DNA from: Plutella xylostella
Lineage: Eukaryota > Arthropoda > Insecta > Lepidoptera > Plutellidae
Length of the DNA stretch: 64,000 bases
Direction of reading: 5' to 3'
NCBI RefSeq assembly: GCF_932276165.1
Contig: NC_064002.1
Coordinates: 1,612,001 to 1,676,000 of the forward strand
Shown: positions 22,551-32,544 of the stretch, piece after piece
Numbering within the stretch: the stretch's first letter is position 1
Layout of the letters: every line of letters starts with the position of its first letter
Made by a program: the position numbers and the translations under genes
Notes under the pieces: model-generated
Seen by the model: only the letters and a program-made list of their open reading frames with translations
Told to the model about the DNA's origin: nothing
The model's database searches: none

Positions 22551-22568
22551 TGGGGGCTCGTCCGGGAT
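22551..22568 (+). other. tRNA-Pro primer binding site
   Basis: TGGGGGCTCGTCCGGGAT lies four bases after the 5' LTR. It is an 18-base complement of the conserved 3' end of animal Pro-tRNA, the same primer site used by gammaretroviruses. This fixes where minus-strand synthesis would start. Confidence 0.9.
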
Positions 22569-22732
22569 CGAGCGTGGAAATGCCAAAAAAACGACGCGTG
22601 ATGATGATGAACACACAGGACGACGACGGCCATTAAAGACGGAAATCAAAAACCTACGACGAAATAAAATAAAAGTTGAAAAAGTGATTGGTCACTAAAT
22701 ATAAGAAGAATATAAGAAGAAGAAGACGAAAA

Positions 22733-25700
22733 ATGACGACAACAAAAAACGACGCAAGCAGCAACGCGATGCTTGGTAGCATGGCGTCAAACGACGGATT
22801 CAGCGGAATCACCAAATTTAATGGCGAAGACAAGACGTATTCCTCGGCGAAGTGGGCCGCCGACATTGAGGATAATGCCGAGATATTCGGATGGACTGCC
22901 CAGCAGAAGCTCATTGTCGCTCGACGGTCGCTTGTTGGTACGGCTGAGTTGTGGCTGAGGACGGAGAAGACGTTTAAAACATTCGATGAACTGAGTGCTG
23001 CCTTACAAAAAGAGTTTCCCGATGCATTGAACAGCAAGGAAATGCACGAGCTGATGGCTACGAGGAAGAAGAAGAAAGATGAGACGTACTACCAGTATAT
23101 GCTAACTATGAAGGAGTTGGGCAAAAGAGCCAAGTTTGCCGACTACGTCGCGATTCAATATATCGTTGACGGCATTACTGACTATGAGAATAACAAGGCT
23201 ATCTTATACGGTGTCACTACCTATTCTGCTCTAAAGGAGAAGTTGGCCATTTACGAGAAGATGAAATCCAAGACGGTAAAGAAGACTGAAGTCGAAAGTA
23301 AAACGCAAAATGTGTTTTCATCTTCACGTGAGAAGAAAGAGACGGCGAGACCCGATGGTCGCAGTTGCTACAACTGCGGAGACAAGAATCATCTCGCAAA
23401 TCGGTGTCCCAATGGCGTGAAATGTTTTCGTTGCAACAATTTCGGCCATATTGGAACGGAATGCCGATCTTCTACTACGACGAGGCATCAACAACAACAG
23501 GGCGGGAGCCGCGGAAGCGGAAACGGCGCCTCCGGTCAGCGGACGATGTGCGTATCGGTCATTCCAGAAGATGGCGCTGCCGCTGCAGTGAACGGTGAAC
23601 GGGAACGACGCGGAACGAACGAAGTGAACGAAGCCGAAGGAACGGGATCGTGTAACTGTCAATGTCAAAGTCAAAGTGTCATGCGAGTAAATGTAAACAC
23701 AAACAGTGCGGTCAGTGAATCTCTGTGTAATTCGAATAAATCAGTGAAATTAGTCAAAATAAGTGATGTAGACGTTGAGGCCTTGATAGACTCGGGCAGC
23801 GATGTCAACCTGATGTCGTCGGAGCTGTTGTCCCGGCTTAACAAAGCTGGACATGACGAGGACAACGAGGACAAGGTGATGCTCACTGGACTGGGTGCAT
23901 CTAGGGTATGTTCCGTGGGAAAGTTCCATACTACGATCAAAGTTGATGGTAAATATTTTGATACTGTATTCTATATTGTTCCATGCGGTGTTATGCCATA
24001 CGAAGTCATATTGGGTCAACCATTTCTGTTGAATACAACTGTGTTGTTAGACAAAGGTACAGTTAAGCTCATGGCACAAACTGAAGGTGGTCAGTACATG
24101 TTGTGTTTACCTATTGAGGCTGATGAACCTTTATGTAGTAATCCAGAGGTACAGGAACTTGTTGCTAGTTACAAGCCCATGTTTACTAAAGAGGCTCCAA
24201 TAAAGTTGAAGATTATTTTAAAAGATGAAGTGCCTGTAGCTCAGCGTCCTCGAAGGTTAGCTATCAAAGAGGAAGAAGTTGTTAGGCGTCAGGTGGAAGA
24301 GTGGTTAGCTAAGGAGATAATAAGACCTAGTTATTCTGAGTATGCAAGTCCATTAGTATTGGTTACAAAGAAAGATGGTAGTATTAGGGTTTGCGTAGAC
24401 TATAGGAAAATTAACCAAAAGATGATTAGAGATGAATACCCATTGCCGGTTATAGATGATCACATAGATAAGCTGAGTAAATCTAGGGTATTTAGTACTT
24501 TAGACTTGAAAAACGGATTTTTTCATCTGCCAGTAGAAGAAGAGTCAGTTAAATACACCGCGTTTGTGACAAGCAGCCCTGAAGGACAGTACGAGTTCCT
24601 ACGAGCTCCTTTTGGACTTTCTATATGTCCTAAATACTTCAGCCGATTTATTAACATCATTTTCAGAGAGCAGATTGCTAGTGGAATAGTGCTAATATTC
24701 ATCGACGATGTTATAATTCTGGCAGAGAATGAAGAAGAAGCTATTGAAAAACTAAAGATAGTATTGAAAGTGTCGTCTGAGTACGGACTTGAAATTAATT
24801 GGAAGAAGACACAGTTATTACAAAGAAAAGTTGAATATTTGGGCCATGTCATTGAAGATGGTACAGTGAAGCCTTCACCAAGCAAAACAGAAGCAGTCAG
24901 ATGTTTCCCAGAGCCAAAGACAGTAAAGCAAGTTCATAGTTTTGTGGGTCTTACCTCATACTTCAGGAAGTACATTGAGAATTATGCAGTGATAGCGAGG
25001 CCTCTCACAGACTTACTTAAGAAGGAGAAAGAATTCTACTTTGGTGAAGAGGAAAGACATGCTTTTGAAGTATTGAAGACTAAACTATGTAGTGAACCAG
25101 TGCTGAAGATATATGAAGTTGGTCTTGACACGGAGATGCACACAGATGCCTCAAAATATGGATATGCAGCCATTTTGATGCAGAAGGAGAAAGATGGGAA
25201 GTTACATCCAGTACACTACATGAGTAGAAAGACTAGCGAGACGGAACAAAGAAACTATACAAGTTATGAACTCGAAGCTCTAGCAGTTGTCGAAGGAGTG
25301 AGAAAATTCAGGAAGTATTTGTTTGGAATACACTTCAAGATAGTCACTGATTGTGCAGCATTTCAGAAGACGCTTTATAAGAAAGAAGTATCAGCCAAGG
25401 TGGCAAGATGGGTTTTATTCCTACAAGATTTTGATTATGAAGTGGAACACCGAGCTGGAGCTAAGATGTCTCATGTGGATTCATTAAGCAGAAACCCTCA
25501 CTGTTATCTGATACATTCAGAATTACATGCACGGATATGTAAAGCACAAAAGGAAGACAGCGACTTAAGTGTGTTAAGAGAAGTACTGAATGAGAAGACA
25601 GAATACAAGGATTTCTACATAGAAAATGACTTGATATACAAAGGTGTAGAGAAAAAGTTGGTAATACCTGACATCATGGAGACCGAAATCATAAAGAAAG

Positions 25701-26713
25701 CACATGAAATTGGACATTTTGGGAAAAAGAAGACCATGGACATAATAGATAAAGACTACTACATAAAAGACCTAGCCAAGAAGATAGATAGAGTGATTTT
25801 AGGATGTGTACCATGCATATTAGCAAGCAAGAAGGAAGGGAAACAAGAAGGATTTCTAAGTCCAATAGACAAAGGAGAGCTGCCACTAGAGACGTTACAT
25901 ATTGATCATCTTGGACCATTGGATGCAACCAAGAAAATGTACAACTATATCTTAACAGTAGTAGATGCATTCACGAAGTTTGTCTGGATTTACCCTACTA
26001 AGACGTTGACTGCAAAGGAAACTGTAGAGAAGCTGAGGCTACATCAGAAGGACTATGGTAATCCAACGAGGTATATTACTGATAAGGGAGCTGCCTTTAC
26101 TGGACAAGAATTTAAAGATTACTGCCAAGAAGAAGGAATTCAACATCATGCTGTAACAACTGGTATACCAAGAGGAAACGGCCAAGTAGAACGTATCCAC
26201 AGGATTATCATATCTGTTTTGACCAAGATGTGCATTGAAGAACCTACTCACTGGTATAAACATGTTAGTAAGGTGCAAAGAGTGATAAATGGCACTTATC
26301 AAAGGTCGATTAACACATCACCATTTAACTTGCTCACCGGTACAAAGCTGAAGCAGAAAGAAGATATAAAGCTCATAGAATTATTAGATGAAGAATGCAG
26401 ACAACATTTCATGGAAAGGAGAGACAATGTTAGACAAGCAGCTAAAGTACAGATATTGAAGGTTCAAGAAGAGAACAGAAGAACTTATAATAGGAAAAGG
26501 AAAGAAGCTCAGGACTATGTAGTTGGGGATATTGTAGCCATACAGAGAACTCAATTCGGTAATACTTTGAAGCTTAAACCAAAATTTCTCGGACCTTATC
26601 AAGTAGTAAAGAAAGTAGGTAAAGGTAGGTACCATGTAGAGAAAGTTGATCTTAATACTGAAGGACCTAGGAAAACCTCAACAGGTGTAGACTACATGAA
26701 AATGTGGCCATGA
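22733..26713 (+). CDS. gag-pol polyprotein of the Ty3/gypsy element
   Basis: 1326 codons from the first ATG (22733); an upstream extension would need a TTG start. Order by residue: gag capsid-like region; CCHC knuckles at about 211 (CYNCGDKNHLANRC) and 230 (CFRCNNFGHIGTEC); aspartic protease ALIDSGSDVN at about 349; reverse transcriptase with STLDLKNGFF at about 588 and FIDDV at about 655; RNase H with HTDASKYGYAA at about 803. Integrase follows, with HEIGHFGKKK and CVPC for zinc binding from about 990, and catalytic residues in HIDHLGP, ITDKGAAF and GNGQVER. All catalytic motifs are intact and there is no stop or frameshift, so gag and pol are one fused frame. The 5' leader is about 186 bp. 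No env frame follows. Confidence 0.95.
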   Translation: MTTTKNDASSNAMLGSMASNDGFSGITKFNGEDKTYSSAKWAADIEDNAEIFGWTAQQKLIVARRSLVGTAELWLRTEKTFKTFDELSAALQKEFPDALNSKEMHELMATRKKKKDETYYQYMLTMKELGKRAKFADYVAIQYIVDGITDYENNKAILYGVTTYSALKEKLAIYEKMKSKTVKKTEVESKTQNVFSSSREKKETARPDGRSCYNCGDKNHLANRCPNGVKCFRCNNFGHIGTECRSSTTTRHQQQQGGSRGSGNGASGQRTMCVSVIPEDGAAAAVNGERERRGTNEVNEAEGTGSCNCQCQSQSVMRVNVNTNSAVSESLCNSNKSVKLVKISDVDVEALIDSGSDVNLMSSELLSRLNKAGHDEDNEDKVMLTGLGASRVCSVGKFHTTIKVDGKYFDTVFYIVPCGVMPYEVILGQPFLLNTTVLLDKGTVKLMAQTEGGQYMLCLPIEADEPLCSNPEVQELVASYKPMFTKEAPIKLKIILKDEVPVAQRPRRLAIKEEEVVRRQVEEWLAKEIIRPSYSEYASPLVLVTKKDGSIRVCVDYRKINQKMIRDEYPLPVIDDHIDKLSKSRVFSTLDLKNGFFHLPVEEESVKYTAFVTSSPEGQYEFLRAPFGLSICPKYFSRFINIIFREQIASGIVLIFIDDVIILAENEEEAIEKLKIVLKVSSEYGLEINWKKTQLLQRKVEYLGHVIEDGTVKPSPSKTEAVRCFPEPKTVKQVHSFVGLTSYFRKYIENYAVIARPLTDLLKKEKEFYFGEEERHAFEVLKTKLCSEPVLKIYEVGLDTEMHTDASKYGYAAILMQKEKDGKLHPVHYMSRKTSETEQRNYTSYELEALAVVEGVRKFRKYLFGIHFKIVTDCAAFQKTLYKKEVSAKVARWVLFLQDFDYEVEHRAGAKMSHVDSLSRNPHCYLIHSELHARICKAQKEDSDLSVLREVLNEKTEYKDFYIENDLIYKGVEKKLVIPDIMETEIIKKAHEIGHFGKKKTMDIIDKDYYIKDLAKKIDRVILGCVPCILASKKEGKQEGFLSPIDKGELPLETLHIDHLGPLDATKKMYNYILTVVDAFTKFVWIYPTKTLTAKETVEKLRLHQKDYGNPTRYITDKGAAFTGQEFKDYCQEEGIQHHAVTTGIPRGNGQVERIHRIIISVLTKMCIEEPTHWYKHVSKVQRVINGTYQRSINTSPFNLLTGTKLKQKEDIKLIELLDEECRQHFMERRDNVRQAAKVQILKVQEENRRTYNRKRKEAQDYVVGDIVAIQRTQFGNTLKLKPKFLGPYQVVKKVGKGRYHVEKVDLNTEGPRKTSTGVDYMKMWP

Positions 26714-27525
26714 TTTTAATTTCATAACAGTTTGGTTGAAAGAGGTTTACCCAATATGATTTGGTATAGGTATCAGCCGTTATTTAAATTTCTATTGTGC
26801 TTAAATTTAAAAAAAAAGATGATAACATTAAAGTTTACCTGTATTTTTATGTGTTGAGTAATATCTTTAAAATAATAATTAATAAATATGTAACAATGTT
26901 TCAATAATAATAACTTTATTTTCAGAAAAATAAAGTTACAGCTGTTATTTTGTTAGGTAGGGATATGAAATGTTTATTGGTATTTAAATGTTGTGTTTAA
27001 TATCATAATAGACTTGTATTTACTGAAGTCTAAGTAAGGGTGTGCTATGTTATGTGTAATAAGTAGCTATGTAGTTTAACAAGGTGAATACTATTGATTT
27101 AACTTAAAGATTTTTTTTGCAGTGTTATTCTGTAACTACTTACTATCATTTTATGGTAAAGAATGTTTTTTTTGTGTTAGATGTTAAGAAGTTCATACTT
27201 TTGTTGAGGTACTTGTTGTGTTTTAAGGGTGATGTTTATTCCCTAGCTGATGTTAACATAACTTTCTTATTTAAGAGTAAGGTAATTTGTTTATTTTAAA
27301 TGTTTGTGTAATTTAGGTAGAGGTCTATTCTGAAACTGAACTTAAATTTTTTTTTGTGTGAATGGTTAGAGTCACTTAAGGAAAGTTATACTTAACTGTT
27401 AGATTAATATTTTTTGTTGTTGAAAAATTGTAAAGTTATTTAATTGTTGTTTGTTATTGAAGTTAAAGTTGTGTTAGATTATTTAGAGTAGCCTGAGGTC
27501 AGACTACTATACAGGATGGCCGAGT
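26714..27525 (+). other. 3' untranslated region of the Ty3/gypsy element
   Basis: 811 bp of T-rich non-coding sequence between the pol stop and the 3' LTR. It has no env-like frame and no clean polypurine tract directly before the LTR (the bases there are GGATGGCCGAGT). Confidence 0.7.
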
Positions 27526-27798
27526 TGTAGGAATGTAACATTATCGTTTAATAATATTTGATAGTGCAGAGTGTATGATAGGAACTATTGTCTATGAAAG
27601 CGAGTATTATCTATGAAAGGAAGTATTGTCTATGAAAGGAACGAAGAATGAGTGAGTGAAAGGATTAAGAAAAGATGGAGGATTGGAAAAGGTTGTTGTG
27701 CTCGAACATAAAATTGTTTAACAAGATGTTTTAACCGAAATAAACGTGATTTAGTGATTAAATCAAATTGGTTTTCATTTCCACCGCCTGGTCCCACA
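27526..27798 (+). repeat. 3' LTR of the Ty3/gypsy element
   Basis: 273 bp, identical by eye to 22274-22546, followed by the TAAA target duplicate. Confidence 0.95.
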
Positions 27799-28109
27799 TA
27801 AATGTAGAGATAGGTAAGATTCCCCTTTTGAGAGATAAAATACAATTAGCCATTAATTGTTGCCTAATCTTAAGCTTTGGGCTGTACAATATTTTAAAAT
27901 AAATTTATAACATAAAAGTAATTTATGGCTTATCAAGTTATGAGATTACAGATGGGAAAAATATTAAATAAATCGCATATTGTGGGGTACCGTAGAGGTG
28001 AGGACTCTACATGCAGTTTTTAACCTCCGACGGAGAGAGGGGAGTGTTATAAATTTAACCAGTTTGTGTATGTCTGTGTGTGTTGTTGCAGCTCACAAAG
28101 GGATGAACC

Positions 28110-29326
28110 GGGAACACCCAAATATTCCGAAAAACTTTTTTCCGAATTTGAAAACACCGAATATGTAATTTACGAAATATTGCAATACCGATTTTTTTAA
28201 ATGCCGAATTCTAAAAATCACGTAAATTATAATTTCGAATATTATAATCACGAAGATTTGTTATTACGATTGTCAAATACACGAACGTTAAAAAATACGA
28301 TTACTTAAGCATACGAAAAATAAAAAACCGATTTATTATAATCACGAAAAATTCAAATCCCGATCGAAAATGTGATAATTCGTGATTTTGACAAAAAAAC
28401 CGTAAACGTCTTAAAAACCTTAGACCCAAAACCTAAAGATAGGTGCGACGACGAGCAAAGCGAGGAGGAGCGTGTTAGGTGCACATAGATATCGAAAAAC
28501 AAAGCGGAGCGCAGCGAAGCGGAGCGGAGCGTTTCAAATATAGAGCAAAACAATTGCTCGGAATTTTATGGTGTTTAACCTTAAAAACCTTAGGACCTAA
28601 ACCTAAAGATAGGTGCGACGACGAGCAAAGCGAGGAGGAGCGTGTTAGGTGCACATAGATATTGAAGAACAAAGCGGAGCGCAGCGAAGCGGAGCGGAGC
28701 GTTTCAAATATAGAGTAAAAATATTGTAAATAGAAAACTATTTGTAGTATTTGTTGTTAAGTAACACAACAAAGCAATAAAATTGCTCGGATTTTTACGG
28801 TGATTAACCTTAAAAACCTTAGGACCTAAATCTAAAGATAGGTGCGACGACGAGCAAAGCGAGGAGGAGCGTGTTAGGTGCACATAGATATCGAAAAACA
28901 AAGCGGAGCGCAGCGAAGCGGAGCGGAGCGTTTCACATAATATAGCTTAAAAAATATTGTTAAATTGTATACGGATTATGCTGTTAATAAACACACTATT
29001 CTTAATAACTATTTCTTGTTAACTATGATACATTCGGGAATTTGTGTTTTCGGAATATTAAAACTTCGGGATTCGTAATTTTAACAATTCGTTATAATAA
29101 AAGGTCGTACTTTTAAAACATCGAAATAATAATATTCGGAAAATTGACTTTCGTCATTTTAATAAATATGTTGTTTGAAATTTCGTTTATTAACTATTCG
29201 TGATTTTCGTTATTCGGAAACTTGAAATTCGGGATTGTGAATTATTCGGAACTATGAAATTCGTAATTTTAAAAATCGTTATTTTCATATTCGTAAAAAA
29301 GTAATTCGGATTTATGTAGTGTACCC
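28110..29326. mobile_element. foldback-like element A with phased CGA iterons
   Basis: Ends are inverted: GGGAACAC...ATTCCGAAAAAC at the left against a right end that reads GGGTACAC...ATCCGAATTAC on the other strand. The left arm (28128-28361) has 16 CG dinucleotides, nearly all in CGA(A/T), spaced 15 or 16 bp apart throughout, while the intervening bases vary freely. The right arm (29035-29307) has the mirrored TTCG with the same spacing. The centre holds three copies of a GC-rich core unit. No transposase frame is present, and no target duplication could be assigned with confidence. It resembles Drosophila Foldback elements in design, but not in any sequence I recognise. Confidence 0.7.
28441..28935 (+). 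repeat. three tandem core units of foldback-like element A
   Basis: A unit of about 92 bp starts AGGTGCGACGACGAGCAAAG at 28441, 28611 and 28840. It runs through GCGAGGAGGAGCGTGTTAGG and a GCGGAGCGCAGCGAAGCGGA block. Each unit is preceded by a related AAAAACCTTAGxCCxAAAxC lead, so the tandem periods are 170 and 229 bp. A fourth copy sits in element B at 30189. The shared short minus-strand frames across these copies follow from the repeat and are not evidence of a protein. Confidence 0.8.
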
Positions 29327-29699
29327 GATTACAATTAGTATTACAATTGTGATAACATTACCATATCAAAATTACGTTTGGTTTTATGTAAGAAGTTTGG
29401 TAATTGGTAATGTCACCCGTTCATGAAAATTTGGTCCATTCGAAAGGATTTATTTCACAGATGTAGATCACATTTCTTTTTGGCAGTTTTTTATTAGCAT
29501 GACTGCTGAAAGTCGGTCACCGCGCCGGCTGGTTTAAAGACCCATAAATCTGGGGCTCTGGGCCGCAATGCCGCCATCACTCTGAAACTTGTCTTTATTA
29601 AAACCGTCTGTACCTACGAACCTGCACACTCATCCTACAGGTATTTATACAGGCTGTTGCAAAAGCGGTATGCTAAGCCGAAAGGGGATGACTCAGGGG

Positions 29700-29813
29700 T
29701 AATAAAGTAAAGTAAAAGTAAAAATGTTTATTTCCTTTAAAAATATACAAGAGATGGTGAATGTACTGACCCCCACACTAGGCAATGCCTGTCCCGTGGA
29801 GGATAGAGATAAT
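29700..29813 (-). repeat. LINE 3' fragment with (TTTTAC)n tail
   Basis: Read on the minus strand: GACAGGCATTGCCTAGTGTG, AGTACATTCACCATCTC, AAAGGAAATAAACATTTTTA, then TTTTACTTTAC. It continues past foldback element B (TTAACC... at 30581), so B inserted into it. Confidence 0.5.
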
Positions 29814-30570
29814 GGGTTCCGCTCATCTGGCATAATCTTTATTGACCAAAACTCATTTCGCATAACTCGTATGGTCTAAACTTTTTTGGCCGAACCATCA
29901 CTTTGCCAAGACTTATGTGGCATAAGGCTCGTTTCGTCTAAAACTCTTTAGGCACAATCTTTAAACACCTAAGTTTCGTTTGCTCAAATTTATGTTCGTC
30001 TATACCTATGTATAATTTTGTTTCTCCTAATGTTATCTTAATAAATAATATATTAAGTATGTAGTAAATGTACAAATTGTGGTATTTTTCTCCTACATCC
30101 CGAAAATCACGATATTGTATGATCAAAAAATCGAAAGTTAACGACCAATATAATTATTACAAACCCCATGAGATCGAAACCTAAAAATAGGTGCGACGAC
30201 GAGCAAAGCGAGGAGGAGCGTGTTAGGTGCACATGTTCATCAAAACCAAAGCGGAGCGCAGCGAAGCGGACCGGAGCGTTTTCCAAACAGCGGAAACAAT
30301 ACAAGGCACCAGTTTGCGCTATGTAGGGAGACGCTCCGTCAAAGTTAAAACCAAACGAATATTATTACTTTGTATAAACCTATGCCATAGCATTATTAGG
30401 CTATTCAAGATTTGGCCATACCATTATTAGGCTAAACAATGTTATGCGAAATAACTTTTTACTAAACGAGATTTATGCCATACGATTTTCGGCGTAACGA
30501 GACTTTGACCAAACGTTACTATGCAATACGAGATTAGGCAAAAAAATCTTATGCCAAAAAAGGTAGAACC
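29814..30570. mobile_element. foldback-like element B with GGCATAACTCGT iterons
   Basis: 757 bp flanked by a 10-bp direct repeat TAGAGATAAT (29804-29813 and 30571-30580), a clear target duplication of 9-10 bp. Ends are inverted (GGGTTC...GGCATAATCTT against GGTTC...GGCATAAGATT on the other strand). The left arm is about eleven degenerate units like CATAACTCGTATGG, 14-16 bp each. The right arm has the mirrored ACGAGATTTATGCC units. One GC-rich core unit, nearly the same as in element A, lies at 30189-30280. No transposase is encoded. The long target duplication suits a Mutator/Foldback-type transposase acting in trans. Confidence 0.75.
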
Positions 30571-30674
30571 TAGAGATAATAATTAACCCATTTAAATACG
30601 GCTTTACAAGAACATAAAACTTATACAGTGCAATCTTGGATAAATTTGATATATGTTAGAAAATAAAATAAAAA

Positions 30675-30675
<1 letters not shown>

Positions 30676-30732
<57 letters not shown>

Positions 30733-30752
30733 TGTGTGTGTGTGTGTTTGTG
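30676..30752 (+). repeat. (GT)n microsatellite
   Basis: About 75 bp of almost pure GT dinucleotides with a few interruptions. Confidence 0.95.
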
Positions 30753-30891
30753 AGTTATGGTGTGTTTAGATTACTTTACAAGGAGTGCCAGTAATTGTGA
30801 AAAACTTTTGTTCTGCGACTTCTAGATATTCTCGAAAAAAATCAGGTTAGTCTTTTGATCTGGTATACCACTTTTGCGACACCCTGTATAT

Positions 30892-32544
30892 ATCCATTCA
30901 TCGTATACATCTCCTGTAAACACTGTTTTCTGCAACTACAAGAACCGTAAAGTTTAAAGTAGAGACGTTGGCAACAGGAACAAATGTTGCGAGTCCATTC
31001 TGTTGTGAACTTGTTACTTTTCACTTTACATTTCTTGCACATGTATGAACACAATACATGAACATAAACATTCACACAATTTCGTAATTAATCTTCGTGA
31101 ATGAAAATACATACATAGTTGCTATTATGTCGACCAACATAATAGCATACCGGTATGCTAAAGGCGCTTTATTTAAAATGTATGACACGAAAGTGTCAAA
31201 ATAAGCTCTCTGTGTAATTAAAATGGGTCGTTACATTTGCATCGTTCGCCGCCGCTCGCTGCCATCATTTTAAAGGCATGTCAGCTAATTTTGAGTAGGT
31301 ACTGAAGTTGACTGTGGCCCTCCGTTAATTTAATATTTAAATATTGTATTTCATTTATACGTATGTTGAGTTGATATATTTGAATAGGCAGGCCTCTACA
31401 TTCTACGACACTTAGATGTCTTATAAAGGTAAGCGTCTACCTATCGGTATCGTACGTACCGGACCAAACTAATTTTCAAAAATTTATGGAGAAACATCGG
31501 CGAAGCGATCGATGAAGTGGACGCACTTGCGTGAATTTCTATAAAAAGAATACAATGCCCAAAGATGGCTGGGCTTAATGCAGCTATATCAGTATTTCGG
31601 TATTACTTGCAATTCCACACGCACTATTTTCTTTCGACTGAATAATTGACTGCCATGTCTATTCTAGTATTTGTAGTGAAACAACAGAGGTGGTTCAGGT
31701 GGTAGACTCGGGACAGAGGTACACTCCGTCGTGAAAGTAAGTTTGTACTCGTCAATTAATTTTAGTGCTCATGTACTTTAGTGCCAGCTATTAAACTTTG
31801 CTGTAAAAGCATAAAACGTTCGTTTAATTTATTAAAGTAAGTAAAGAGTCCTTGGTCTCTCCGTCTAGCAATGTTACCCGTGGTTTTTTACCTGACTGCG
31901 ATAACGTTCAATTCAATTGCATTTTCTTCTGCATTTCTGTGAAATGTTGTAAATGGCTTTGTAATATGAAGTTTTCTGTAAAAGATGTACATTAAGAAAA
32001 TACATTTCGCATCTGAACCCAATGGAGATGTTATATTAACCGAAAGGGAGACTCAGGAGGTCATTCTGAAAATCTTGTATATATGTATACTGTACCTTTC
32101 TACGATTACGATTTTTGAAAAGTCTCGACAAAAAATGATGTTCTTTTCCATTTATTTGGTAAATTTTGTTGGTCAAATGATGTTTCAACAAGCACTTTAG
32201 CAACACCCTGTCTAAATATTATTATTTAGGCACATAGATTCATGTATTGTATTTTAGAATTTTTATATAAATGATAATGGCCATCAACTAAACCTAAATA
32301 ATATGTAAATTTTATCAAAATCTTGATAATGTTTATTTATCAAAAGCATGATGTAGCAAATTAATCAATGACGAAATGACAAAACAAACTAATGGGCAGG
32401 AAAAAACGCGCCACGTCTAACGTTTCGTAGACAACTCAGTGGAAAACTACATTTATGGTGAAAAACCCCTAGCCCAACTCTATTTTTATCATCATTTTGT
32501 CACCGACACTATATCAAAAACAAACACTCACACATTGTACTAAT
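30892..32544. other. non-coding; partial mariner-type MITE at 31990-32213
   Basis: No gene. The stretch ending TAGCAACACCCTG at 32213 has CCGAAAGGGAGACTCAGGAG and a TTTTGTTGGTCA motif of the mariner-type family. An 18-bp perfect palindrome TAGCATACCGGTATGCTA is at 31143-31160. Confidence 0.5.

Larger units (their letters stand above)
22274..27798 (+). mobile_element. complete Ty3/gypsy LTR retrotransposon
   Basis: A 5525-bp element with 273-bp LTRs that read as identical. It is flanked by the 4-bp target duplication TAAA (22270-22273 and 27799-27802). It has a primer binding site, one uninterrupted gag-pol frame and an 811-bp 3' region without an env gene. Identical LTRs plus an intact frame point to a very recent insertion that may be active. 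The polyprotein style resembles the mdg3/micropia branch of insect gypsy elements, but the lineage call is by eye. Confidence 0.95.
29650..30886. mobile_element. mariner-type element carrying nested insertions
   Basis: Left end CAGGCTGTTGCAAAAGCGG with AAGCCGAAAGGGGATGACTC; right end CCACTTTTGCGACACCCTG; TA on both outer sides. Inside are a reverse-oriented LINE 3' tail (about 29700-29813), foldback-like element B with its target duplication, and a (GT)n tract. No transposase remains. Confidence 0.6.

Noticed and set aside
22688..22732. Upstream start of the gypsy polyprotein
   Set aside because: It would need a TTG start; the first ATG at 22733 is preferred. Likewise GTG starts were rejected for the astacin (20485) and LINE ORF1 (54824).
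26714..27525. Possible env gene after gag-pol of the gypsy element
   Set aside because: The largest frame is about 60 codons and T-rich, with no signal peptide, furin-type site or membrane anchor; the element lacks env.
28128..28361. CRISPR-like spaced repeats
   Set aside because: The period is 15-16 bp with only a CGA anchor conserved, in a eukaryotic mobile element; there are no direct repeats or spacers of CRISPR size.
28353..28901. Repeated short minus-strand frames with SSSLCSSSHLSL
   Set aside because: They recur because the core unit of the foldback-like elements recurs. No start context, domain or intact longer frame supports a protein.
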